Assembly (NCBI GenBank): GCA_037134755.1
Contig: JBAXLO010000224.1
Coordinates: forward strand, 1-7,153
Length of the DNA: 7,153 nt
Reading direction: 5' to 3'
Source of the DNA: JBAXLO01 sp037134755
GTDB lineage: Bacteria > Bacteroidota > Bacteroidia > Bacteroidales > JACABE01
Positions 1 to 5,401 of the stretch are shown one piece after another. The number at the start of each line of letters is the position of its first letter. The first letter of the stretch is position 1. The notes below the pieces were generated by a model, which worked only from the letters and a program-made list of their open reading frames with translations, was not told the origin of the DNA and searched no databases. The translations under genes were made by a program, and so were the position numbers.

Positions 1-2
1 GC

Positions 3-62
3 GTGAGCATCAACTTATTATTCATTGCATTTCTTGAAATTTACCAGATTCCTACTACATGA
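3..62 (+). CDS. Possible 3' end of a forward gene cut by the window edge
   Basis: The third forward frame is open from the window edge for 19 codons (ending LEIYQIPTT) and stops with TGA at 60-62. A small hairpin followed by T-rich sequence begins three bases later, which is the usual arrangement at a gene end. All other frames here are closed by stops. The fragment is too short to assign to a family, and an open stretch of 19 codons can arise by chance, so this rests mainly on the adjoining terminator-like hairpin. Confidence 0.3.
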   Translation: MSINLLFIAFLEIYQIPTT

Positions 63-64
63 AT

Positions 65-90
65 AAAAGCTAACGCTTTTTTATGTTTTT
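65..90 (+). terminator. Weak intrinsic terminator-like hairpin
   Basis: AAAAGC (65-70), loop TAAC and GCTTTT (75-80) form a perfect 6-bp stem. It is followed on the forward strand by TT, ATG and five more T. The stem holds only two G-C pairs, so it would be weak. It sits directly after the possible gene end at 62. The A-rich left flank means it could also act on the reverse strand for the gene ending at 213. Confidence 0.4.
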
Positions 91-212
91 ATAATTGAGT
101 TTATGTCATACAATTTTTATTTATAAGATTACAAAAGTACTAAAATTTAATTTCAAAAAAGTATTTTTAATAAAAAAAATTGGTCAAAAAAATAATTTTT
201 CTTCTTTCGTAT

Positions 213-1010
213 TTACACTGATTTGTGCCACTTTTCTATTACAGCATTAATTTCCTTTTGAAATTCAATAGGAATTATATTTCCTGTAGTCTCTATAATA
301 ACATTCAATGTGTCTTTATTAATATTCAACTGTTGTTTTGATTTAGAAATAATGGTTAGTTTCTTTTTTGGGCTTGCTTTTGATTTGATAGTTTCTTTTA
401 ATGGTTCATTCCAATCCATCTCAAACGCGGATTTCCAAAAATCTGCATCTTCAGTTTGATTTATTTCCACTTCAATCCAATCCATTTCATTTGATAAAAT
501 TTTTTCTTTACTTTTTTTCTTTGTTTTTCTATCGTAAACTGATATTATCTCTTCATCATCTTTTACATTTATTTTTAATTTTTTAAAGATGGAATATTCT
601 TCTATCAATGCATATAATATTTCTTCGTTTGTCCACTCTGGTATAGGTGGTTCAGAAAAGTATCCATCATCAAAAACACACAAATTAATATCATTATGAT
701 TAGTTAATCTTATAGTGATATTATACCATTGCCAGAATCCTGGTTCGCCTTCTATTCCCTCACCAAATTTTCTTGAGATTATTTTTTTATGAGGTTGTTC
801 TTCAAATAAACTTATTATACTTTTTGCTTTATCAAAAGCTTTTCTTCTCGCTAATAATAAATCATCTTCAGAAACAATAAATTCTTCTTCTGTTGATCTG
901 TTTACTGACTCACTATTATAATCATCTCCAACACCATCATAATAATATGCTACAGTGTTAGTTCTTACAATATATTCCAATTTTGGTTCTGTGTTGTTTC
1001 CTATTTCCAT
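213..1010 (-). CDS. Hypothetical acidic cytoplasmic protein, 265 aa
   Basis: I do not recognise this protein. It has no signal peptide and no membrane segment, and it is rich in Glu, Asp, Lys and Ile, which suggests a soluble cytoplasmic protein. Residues 1-30 hold a Tyr-rich strand-like stretch (YIVRTNTVAYYYDG). Residues 41-70 look like an acidic loop leading into a helix (SEDDLLLARRKAFDKAKSI). A middle region contains aromatic strands (GFWQWYNITIRL), then a Lys-rich helix and linker (KTKKKSKEK). The words EMDW occur twice (around residues 174 and 197). The ATG at 1010 is preceded by an A-rich leader and a well-placed promoter, which supports this start. It stands alone: its reverse-strand upstream neighbour is closed off by a terminator. 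A fairly normal length and a good promoter argue for a real gene; its function is unknown. Confidence 0.8.
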   Translation of the reverse strand: MEIGNNTEPKLEYIVRTNTVAYYYDGVGDDYNSESVNRSTEEEFIVSEDDLLLARRKAFDKAKSIISLFEEQPHKKIISRKFGEGIEGEPGFWQWYNITIRLTNHNDINLCVFDDGYFSEPPIPEWTNEEILYALIEEYSIFKKLKINVKDDEEIISVYDRKTKKKSKEKILSNEMDWIEVEINQTEDADFWKSAFEMDWNEPLKETIKSKASPKKKLTIISKSKQQLNINKDTLNVIIETTGNIIPIEFQKEINAVIEKWHKSV

Positions 1011-1030
1011 TTTCTTTATGTTTTAAGTTG

Positions 1031-1061
1031 CAAATTTACATGTTAATTTAGTACAAACAAA
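1031..1061 (-). promoter_or_regulatory. Bacteroidota-type promoter for the 213-1010 gene
   Basis: Read on the reverse strand, a TTTG (1061-1058) is followed after exactly 19 bases by TAAATTTG (1038-1031). This matches the Bacteroidota primary sigma factor pattern TTTG, N19-21, TAnnTTTG. Transcription would begin near 1025, giving a leader of about 15 bases before the ATG at 1010. It lies just downstream of the terminator of the preceding gene, as expected for an independent unit. Confidence 0.65.
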
Positions 1062-1070
1062 AATTTATCT

Positions 1071-1106
1071 GAAAAATAAAAACCCAACCACGAATGATTG
1101 GGCTTT
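1071..1106 (-). terminator. Intrinsic terminator of the 1125-1808 gene
   Basis: On the reverse strand CCCAATCA (1102-1095), loop TTCG and TGGTTGGG (1090-1083) form an 8-bp stem with one mismatch. The TTCG loop is of the stable tetraloop class. The stem is followed by TTTTTATTTTT (1082-1072). It starts about 20 bases beyond the stop codon of the 1125-1808 gene, which makes it a textbook rho-independent terminator for that gene. Confidence 0.85.
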
Positions 1107-1124
1107 CATAATTTCTTAATTGTA

Positions 1125-1808
1125 TTACACAACCGGAGGAACAGGTGGAATTGGATCAGGAGGCGTACTCCATCCACCAATTACACGTTGATCATAATAT
1201 TCCAACACAAATTCTGGTTGTAATTCTTGGTATCCGTTCACCAATTTGTCAAGTCTTTGTTTTAATTGAGTATCCACAACTTTATACTCCTTTACCATTT
1301 CTTTGTTAGCACTCTTTCCGCCTGTTATTACGGCTTTTCCTTTAGGCGATGCCAACTCAAAAGCATTCACACTAGCTATTTGTATAGCAAGATGTCCTAC
1401 AGGCATTCCCCATAATATCAAACCTGCTGATACAGGTATTGCATCAGTTCCAATCTGCTTACATCTTGCAATAACTATTGCAACACTCCCATCTTTCAAA
1501 TCGCTGGGCGAAAAATCAAATTTACCTCTCAATTCATCATCATTTATGCTACTTGCATAAGCCACACCTGCATCACAAATAGTAGAGGTATCCTTAATCA
1601 ATTTATTAAATTTTTGTGCTTTGCCTTTAGTTAGATTATTTGATTTTTTATTAATCCGGTCCTTTTCTTTTATCTTATCAATTCCATCTTCCAAAGCAGC
1701 AACTTCTGCTGTAAAGGCTAATGAGGCTGTCCAAATAATAATGTTAAGTTGTAGAAACAAAAGAACTGCTTCATACATTTGTAATTTTCTTAATCGTGGT
1801 CTGTTCAT
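1125..1808 (-). CDS. Uncharacterised Bacteroidota protein with Pro-rich tail, 227 aa
   Basis: I recall proteins in Bacteroidota that start with a similar MNxPRxRKLxMYxAV segment and carry a central AYASSINDxELxxKFDFSPSDLK-like block. Here that block is at residues 83-107. No function is known to me. Residues 12-38 are hydrophobic and end in AFTAEVAAL. This could be a membrane or signal segment, but the preceding Arg/Lys-rich stretch is followed by YEAV, so a buried helix is equally possible. A charged helical part (39-70) and a second rather hydrophobic stretch near 127-150 (IPVSAGLILWGMPVGHLAIQ) follow. The tail is proline-rich (STPPDPIPPVPPVV). An AAAGGAAA ribosome-binding site lies about six to eight bases before the ATG, unusual among the genes here, and supports this start. 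A strong terminator follows. The gene forms a single unit with no functional neighbour. Confidence 0.8.
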   Translation of the reverse strand: MNRPRLRKLQMYEAVLLFLQLNIIIWTASLAFTAEVAALEDGIDKIKEKDRINKKSNNLTKGKAQKFNKLIKDTSTICDAGVAYASSINDDELRGKFDFSPSDLKDGSVAIVIARCKQIGTDAIPVSAGLILWGMPVGHLAIQIASVNAFELASPKGKAVITGGKSANKEMVKEYKVVDTQLKQRLDKLVNGYQELQPEFVLEYYDQRVIGGWSTPPDPIPPVPPVV

Positions 1809-1814
1809 TATAAA

Positions 1815-1822
1815 TTTCCTTT
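1815..1822 (-). promoter_or_regulatory. Shine-Dalgarno-like site of the 1125-1808 gene
   Basis: On the reverse strand AAAGGAAA lies six bases before the ATG at 1808-1806. Most genes in this window have only A/T-rich leaders, so this purine-rich match is notable and favours this start over the internal Met 11. No clear TAnnTTTG promoter was found upstream. Confidence 0.5.
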
Positions 1823-2052
1823 CTATTAGTAAATAAATTATTTTAACTGATTAGTAAGCTTATATGAAAGCCCGAAATCGAGCACAAGTTACAACATATA
1901 TTTGATTAAATACAGATAAAAAAAATAATAATAACAAATACTTTTAATAAATTTTTTAATATTTTTCAAACACATACATATCAGCTGTGTATAACTATTT
2001 ATTTTAGAAAGAAATATTTAATTGTCCAAAATGTCACCATTGTCCACCTGTA

Positions 2053-2304
2053 TTTGTTCAGGCATAAATCACATTTGTTCCGACATAAATCGCATTTGCA
2101 CCGACCTAAACCGTATTTGTTCCGACCTAAATCGTATTTGCACTGGCATGAATCACGTTTGTTCAGACATGAATTGCATTTGTTCCGACCTAAATCACGT
2201 TTACTCTGGCATGAATCGTATTTGTTTCGACCTAAATCACGTTTGCTCCGACCTAAATCTTATTTGCTCCGGCATGAATTGCATTTACTCCGAAATAAAG
2301 TTTA
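2053..2304. repeat. Array of twelve 21-bp degenerate direct repeats
   Basis: Twelve consecutive units of exactly 21 bases start at 2053, 2074, 2095 and so on to 2284; the last is degenerate in its final bases. The consensus is TTTGTTCCGACCTAAATC followed by three variable bases. The leading TTT, the G at unit position 9, the T at 13 and the AA at 15-16 are unchanged in all units. Variation is concentrated at positions 4-8, 10, 12, 14 and 18-21. Two subtypes occur: GACCTAAAT (units 3, 4, 7, 9, 10) and GGCATGAAT (units 5, 8, 11), with unit 6 (GACATGAAT), units 1 and 2 (ATAAAT) and unit 12 (AATAAAG) intermediate or degenerate. As 21 is a multiple of three, forward frames stay open and read as heptapeptides (ICSDLNR or FRPKSYL types), but I see no firm start signals. 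The word TTATCAAT recurs at 2315 and 2336, also 21 bases apart. Confidence 0.95.
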
Positions 2305-2532
2305 GGCATGACATTTATCAATCATTAAACATTACTTATCAATATTCTTTAAAGGCTAGTATTTTGATTTAGTAAATATAAAAGACATATTACACGGCTT
2401 TTCAGCAGTTTACACTAATATCATTATTTGATTCAGATAATAAAATTTATAACTAAACCGTAATTTCACACTCTATTTATTTTATGATAGAAATCCTGTA
2501 TAAATCTTCAGAATGTCTTCAGAATATCTATC

Positions 2533-2540
2533 TACTTTTG
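2533..2540 (+). promoter_or_regulatory. Candidate -7 promoter element of hemL
   Basis: TACTTTTG fits the Bacteroidota -7 pattern TAnnTTTG and lies 27 bases before the ATG at 2568. No TTTG was found at the matching -33 position, where a direct repeat of TCTTCAGAAT (2505-2514 and 2516-2525) lies instead. If used, this promoter would place the transcription start downstream of the ATG at 2484 and so decide for the shorter hemL protein. Confidence 0.4.
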
Positions 2541-2567
2541 CCACTCAATAATAATAATGTAAAAATA

Positions 2568-3857
2568 ATGCAATTCACAAAAAGTATAGAAGCTTTTAAG
2601 AAAGCACAGGAAATAATCCCAGGTGGTGTAAACTCACCCGTTAGAGCCTTTAAAAGTGTTAAGATGAACCCTATTTTCATTAGCAAAGCCAAAGGAGCAT
2701 ATATTACAGACATTGATGGCAATGTTTATTTAGATTTTGTAGCTTCATGGGGGCCACTTATTTTTGGTCATGCCCACGATACTATTCTTGCAGCCATTAA
2801 CGAAGCAGCACAAAAAGGAACAAGTTTTGGCGCACCTAACGAATACGAAACCGAAATGGCCGAACTTATCGTTGATATGGTTCCTTCCATTGAAAAGGTT
2901 CGTATGGTTAATTCTGGTACCGAAGCCACTATGAGTACTATCAGATTAGCTCGCGGTTATACTAAAAGAGAATGCATTGTTAAGTTTGCAGGCAATTATC
3001 ACGGTCATGGCGACAGTTTCTTAATTAAAGCAGGTTCAGGAGCAATTACTTTAGGTTTACCTGATAGTCCCGGCGTTACTTCAAGTACTGCTAAGGATAC
3101 TTTAACTGCCGAATATAATAATTTAGATTCTGTAAAAGCATTATTTCAGGAAAGAGGCAAAGAGATTGCAGCAATTATCGTTGAACCTGTTGCAGGTAAT
3201 ATGGGTGTTGTTGTTCCTTCAAAAGATTTCCTTCAGGGTTTGCGTGATATCTGTACCCAATATGGTGCTTTGTTAATATTTGACGAAGTTATTACTGGTT
3301 TCAGATTAGCTAAAGGTGGTGCTCAGGAATATTTCAACGTTATGCCCGACTTAACTACTTTAGGTAAGATTATCGGTGGCGGTTTACCAGTTGGTGCTTA
3401 TGGTGGTCGCAAAGAAATTATGGATATGCTGGCACCTGTCGGCCCTGTTTATCAAGCAGGAACTTTATCAGGAAATCCTTTGGCTATGGCTGCAGGTATT
3501 GCAATGCTAAAGCTTATCCGAAACACTCCAGATTTCCATTCAGAGTTAGAAAGAAAAGCTGCTAAGTTGGAGCAAGGTATACTTAACAATCTTAAAGAAG
3601 CAGGTATTAATGGATTAATCAACCGTGTAGGTTCAATGATGACTTTATTCTTCACCAACGAAAAGCAAATTACTTCTTATGATGAAGCAATGAAATCGGA
3701 TGCCGACAGATATGCTAAATACTTTAAATTATCTTTAGAAAACGGTATCTATTTAGCACCTTCGCAATACGAATGTCTGTTTATCTCGTATGCGCATACC
3801 GATAAAGAAATAGAAGACGTAATTGCAAAGAATCTGGAAGCATTAAAAAACTTATAA
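2568..3857 (+). CDS. hemL: Glutamate-1-semialdehyde 2,1-aminomutase
   Basis: HemL is a PLP enzyme of the class III aminotransferase fold. It converts glutamate-1-semialdehyde to 5-aminolevulinate in the C5 route to haem and other tetrapyrroles, in the cytoplasm. Numbered from Met 2568, the protein is 429 aa, matching the family length of about 425-432. Visible landmarks are the N-terminal SIEAFKKAQEIIPGGVNSPVR, the cofactor-phosphate motif NSGTEA (115-120), NYHGHGD (143-149), FDEVITGFR with the cofactor Asp 239, and the Schiff-base Lys 267 in TLGKIIGGGLPVGAYGG. AGTLSGNP (297-304) follows. The open frame reaches back to an ATG at 2484, but those 28 residues have no counterpart in the family and cover a candidate promoter element, so I chose 2568. 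hemE follows on the same strand after 249 bases. Nothing essential appears to be missing. Confidence 0.97.
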   Translation: MQFTKSIEAFKKAQEIIPGGVNSPVRAFKSVKMNPIFISKAKGAYITDIDGNVYLDFVASWGPLIFGHAHDTILAAINEAAQKGTSFGAPNEYETEMAELIVDMVPSIEKVRMVNSGTEATMSTIRLARGYTKRECIVKFAGNYHGHGDSFLIKAGSGAITLGLPDSPGVTSSTAKDTLTAEYNNLDSVKALFQERGKEIAAIIVEPVAGNMGVVVPSKDFLQGLRDICTQYGALLIFDEVITGFRLAKGGAQEYFNVMPDLTTLGKIIGGGLPVGAYGGRKEIMDMLAPVGPVYQAGTLSGNPLAMAAGIAMLKLIRNTPDFHSELERKAAKLEQGILNNLKEAGINGLINRVGSMMTLFFTNEKQITSYDEAMKSDADRYAKYFKLSLENGIYLAPSQYECLFISYAHTDKEIEDVIAKNLEALKNL

Positions 3858-3888
3858 TAATAAATGAGTCTAATCTAACAATAACCAA

Positions 3889-3971
3889 GTCGTCATTGCG
3901 AGCGAAGCGAAGCAATCTCAATCGTTTTTTATTATTTAGATAGCTTCGTCGTATCTCCTCGCAATGACGAC
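3889..3971. repeat. 83-bp palindromic intergenic repeat in the hemL-hemE gap
   Basis: GTCGTCATTGCGAG (3889-3902) and CTCGCAATGACGAC (3958-3971) are perfect 14-bp inverted ends. Inside them, CGAAGCGAAGCAATCT on the left and the complement of AGATAGCTTCGTCG on the right pair imperfectly, and a T-rich centre forms the loop. The CATTGCGAG...GAAGCAATCT sequence resembles a dispersed palindromic repeat I know from many Bacteroidota and other genomes. It carries no coding sequence. In the hemL-hemE transcript it would fold into a long hairpin that could stabilise the message or reduce read-through. Confidence 0.85.
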
Positions 3972-4018
3972 ATGGTACTTATAAATATTATAAATAAAAA
4001 TAATCAAAATAAACACCT

Positions 4019-4083
4019 TGTCTTCAAGTCCTCTCCTCTCTGTCCCTGAGCGTAGTCGAAGGGGAGAGGATTTAGGTAAGGTC
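4019..4083. repeat. Composite hairpin repeat, copy 1
   Basis: The element runs from TGTCTT (4019) to AAGGTC (4083). CCTCTCC (4030-4036) pairs with GGAGAGG (4063-4069). The right part (GGAGAGG to AAGGTC) aligns without gaps to 6758-6778, differing at four positions. The 26-base loop holds CCCTGAGCGTAGTCGAAGG, itself a dispersed repeat word known from many bacterial genomes. The second copy has only TTT there. The element lies 23 bases before the hemE ATG. Confidence 0.75.
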
Positions 4084-4106
4084 ATTAAATAAATCAAACT
4101 TCATAA

Positions 4107-5141
4107 ATGGATAATTCAATTTTTTTAAAAACACTTAAAGGCGAAAAGACAGAAAGACCACCGGTATGGTTTATGCGACAGGCAGGACGAGTGTTACCTT
4201 CCTATTTAGCAATGCGCGAAAAGAATTCTTTTCAGGAATTAATGGATTCACCTGAGCTTGCTGCAAAAGTTACCTTGTTACCAGTTCACGATTTAGGTGT
4301 TGATGCAGCAATACTTTTCTCCGATATTTTAGTTATTCCACAAGCTTTAGGCATGGGGCTTAATTTTGCAGATGCTGGTCCTAAGTTTGCTACAGCACTT
4401 AAAGATGTAAAAGACCCTATGAGTATGTTAAAAGCAGATGCTTCCAAACTCAATTATATTTATGATGTAATTGATGAAATCATGAAGACCAAACCCGAAA
4501 ATACTCCTTTAATTGGTTTCTGTGGAGCTCCTTTAACTACACTTTGCTATATGGTGCAGGGTTTAAGCACCAATCATACGTTCCCTGATGCAGTTTCATT
4601 GTTATACAAGGACAAAGTTTTAGCCCATAAGTTACTTAGTGCTATCACCGAGTTATCAATTGAGTATGCAACTACACAGGCTAAACATGGTATTTCAGTT
4701 TTTCAGATTTTTGAAACCCATGCAGGTTTAATCCCTTCCGAATTGTATTTTGAGATGATTATGCCTTATGTACGTAAGATTTCGGCAGCAGTTATGCAGG
4801 CAGGTACTCCCGTTATCTTCCTTCCAAAAGGATTAGGCTATGGAGTTAAGTATATTGAACCCGAAGATGCAAACTTCTTAAGTATCGACTGGCAAATGTC
4901 AATTGAAGAAGCACGATATTTAGTTCACCCCGAAATTGGCTTACAAGGCAATCTTGACCCAAGACTTCTTTTAGCAGATCAAAAAACTATCCAGGAACAA
5001 TTGGAGAAATATATTGAGTTTGGTTCCCAAAATCAGAACTGGATCTTTAACTTAGGCCATGGTTTTATCCCCGGTATCCCATTTGAGAACGCTAAGTTTG
5101 TTGTTGATTGGGTAAAAGCAACAGACTGGAAAAGGAATTAA
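4107..5141 (+). CDS. hemE: Uroporphyrinogen decarboxylase
   Basis: HemE removes four carboxyl groups from uroporphyrinogen III to give coproporphyrinogen III. It needs no cofactor and acts in the cytoplasm, usually as a dimer. The 344-aa length is normal. The signature RPPVWFMRQAGR (17-28) carries the substrate-binding Arg 24 and Arg 28. FSDILVIP holds the key Asp 73. GFCGAPLTTLCYMVQG holds Tyr 148. QGNLDP (280-285) and NLGHGFIPGIPFEN with His 318 complete the active site. By family comparison these match human Arg37, Arg41, Asp86, Tyr164 and His339. The stretch FETHAG (202-207) has Thr where many members have Ser; this is conservative. There is no Shine-Dalgarno site, only an A-rich leader. 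The gene follows hemL at 249 bases with repeats between and no promoter motif found, so co-transcription is likely but not shown. A terminator lies about 100 bases downstream. Confidence 0.98.
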   Translation: MDNSIFLKTLKGEKTERPPVWFMRQAGRVLPSYLAMREKNSFQELMDSPELAAKVTLLPVHDLGVDAAILFSDILVIPQALGMGLNFADAGPKFATALKDVKDPMSMLKADASKLNYIYDVIDEIMKTKPENTPLIGFCGAPLTTLCYMVQGLSTNHTFPDAVSLLYKDKVLAHKLLSAITELSIEYATTQAKHGISVFQIFETHAGLIPSELYFEMIMPYVRKISAAVMQAGTPVIFLPKGLGYGVKYIEPEDANFLSIDWQMSIEEARYLVHPEIGLQGNLDPRLLLADQKTIQEQLEKYIEFGSQNQNWIFNLGHGFIPGIPFENAKFVVDWVKATDWKRN

Positions 5142-5179
5142 AATGTAAAAATTATGATGTGAAATGTAAAATGTAAAAT

Positions 5180-5205
5180 CCTGACAGGTTTTTCATCCTG
5201 TCAGG
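5180..5205. repeat. Perfect 9-bp hairpin repeat CCTGACAGG/CCTGTCAGG
   Basis: CCTGACAGG (5180-5188) and CCTGTCAGG (5197-5205) are perfect inverted arms around the 8-base loop TTTTTCAT. The pair CCTGACAGG...CCTGTCAGG resembles a dispersed hairpin repeat I have seen in Bacteroidota intergenic regions. It lies 38 bases past the hemE stop, after a low-complexity run of AATGTAAA words. No U-run follows directly, so it looks like a repeat or message-end stabiliser rather than the terminator itself. Confidence 0.8.
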
Positions 5206-5241
5206 TATAAAAGATTATATACTTTTTTTTAAAGATTTAAC

Positions 5242-5282
5242 CTATGTTCGTAAGTGCGGACTTAGTTTTTTTTTATTTTTTT
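5242..5282 (+). terminator. Intrinsic terminator after hemE
   Basis: CTA-T-GTTCG (5242-5250) pairs with CGGAC-T-TAG (5257-5265) around the loop TAAGTG. This gives an 8-pair stem with one G-U pair and one T-T mismatch. It is followed at once by nine T, then A and seven more T. It is the best terminator for the hemL-hemE unit, about 100 bases past the hemE stop. Confidence 0.7.
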
Positions 5283-5290
5283 GATGATGA

Positions 5291-5328
5291 TTTTTATATT
5301 TATAACCGAAGACATGGTTTAAATTTTA
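5291..5328. repeat. TTATAACCGAAG dispersed repeat, copy A
   Basis: This copy reads TTTTTATATTTATAACCGAAG, then GACATGGTTTAAATTTTA in the same order. It matches copies at 6651-6687 and 6779-6810, although GACATGG replaces GCTCGGG in the core. AACC and GGTT arms could form a short hairpin. It lies in the gap between the convergent hemE and fic genes. I do not know this family by name. Confidence 0.7.
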
Positions 5329-5334
5329 TGTATG

Positions 5335-5380
5335 TAAAAAAACACAATTTCTACTCATGACAACCTTATCATAGGTAGAA
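5335..5380 (-). terminator. Candidate terminator of the fic gene
   Basis: On the reverse strand TTCTAC...GTAGAA (5380-5375 with 5354-5349) and ATGA...TCAT (5372-5369 with 5360-5357) form a two-part stem with a 2x2 internal loop. Six bases later comes a run of seven T (5342-5336). It begins 12 bases past the fic stop codon. The stem is low in G+C and the T-run is not immediately adjacent, so confidence is moderate. Confidence 0.4.
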
Positions 5381-5401
5381 AATTAAAGAATCTACTCATG
5401 A
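5350..5401. repeat. Direct repeat TCTACTCATGA at the fic stop codon
   Basis: TCTACTCATGA occurs at 5350-5360 and again at 5391-5401, with starts 41 bases apart. The second copy covers the fic stop codon and the last codons (SHE). The first lies in the candidate terminator. The arrangement could be the trace of a small duplication or insertion at the gene end, or chance. Confidence 0.6.

Larger units (their letters stand above)
1809..2567. other. Long gene-poor region between divergent units
   Basis: About 760 bases separate the reverse-strand gene starting at 1808 from the hemL start. 1809-2052 is very AT-rich and holds the leader of the reverse gene and a small G+C-rich hairpin (GCTCG/CGGGC arms, 1870-1883). 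2053-2304 is a 21-bp direct repeat array, clearly richer in G+C than its flanks. 2305-2480 is AT-rich with no gene I can support. 2484-2567 is an in-frame extension of hemL that I regard as leader and promoter rather than coding sequence. Confidence 0.7.

Noticed and set aside
401..586. Forward open frame of 61 codons inside the 213-1010 gene
   Set aside because: It is a low-complexity Leu/Phe/His-rich antisense shadow of the reverse-strand gene, with no start signals of its own. The same holds for the open frames opposite 1125-1808 (1303-1560, 1621-1836) and opposite hemL (2528-2722, 3452-3658).
1870..1883. Small hairpin GCTCG-ATTT-CGGGC upstream of the 1125-1808 gene as a riboswitch or another copy of the TTATAACCGAAG family
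   Set aside because: It has only five pairs with no further conserved structure, and the similarity to the ACCGAAGCTCGGG core is too weak to call it a copy.
1884..2304. Possible iteron-type replication origin: AT-rich DNA, a DnaA-box-like TTATACACA (reverse strand, 1994-1986) and 21-bp direct repeats
   Set aside because: Only one DnaA-box match was seen, which is expected by chance at this length. The repeat units are too diverged for typical iterons, and there is no replication initiator gene. The surroundings are ordinary chromosomal genes.
2053..2304. CRISPR array
   Set aside because: The 21-bp units are directly contiguous with no unique spacers, and no cas gene is present.
2053..2304. 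Repeated promoter elements, since each unit begins with TTTG or TTTA preceded by TA or CA
   Set aside because: The Bacteroidota -7 pattern needs TA two bases before TTTG. In the units the bases at that place are not TA, so no true TAnnTTTG arises.
3858..4106. Separate promoter for hemE in the hemL-hemE gap
   Set aside because: I searched the gap for TAnnTTTG on the forward strand and found none. Read-through from hemL is the simpler reading.
5180..5205. CCTGACAGG hairpin as the hemE terminator
   Set aside because: The stem is perfect, but no U-run follows it directly. The hairpin at 5242-5265, followed at once by nine T, is a better terminator.
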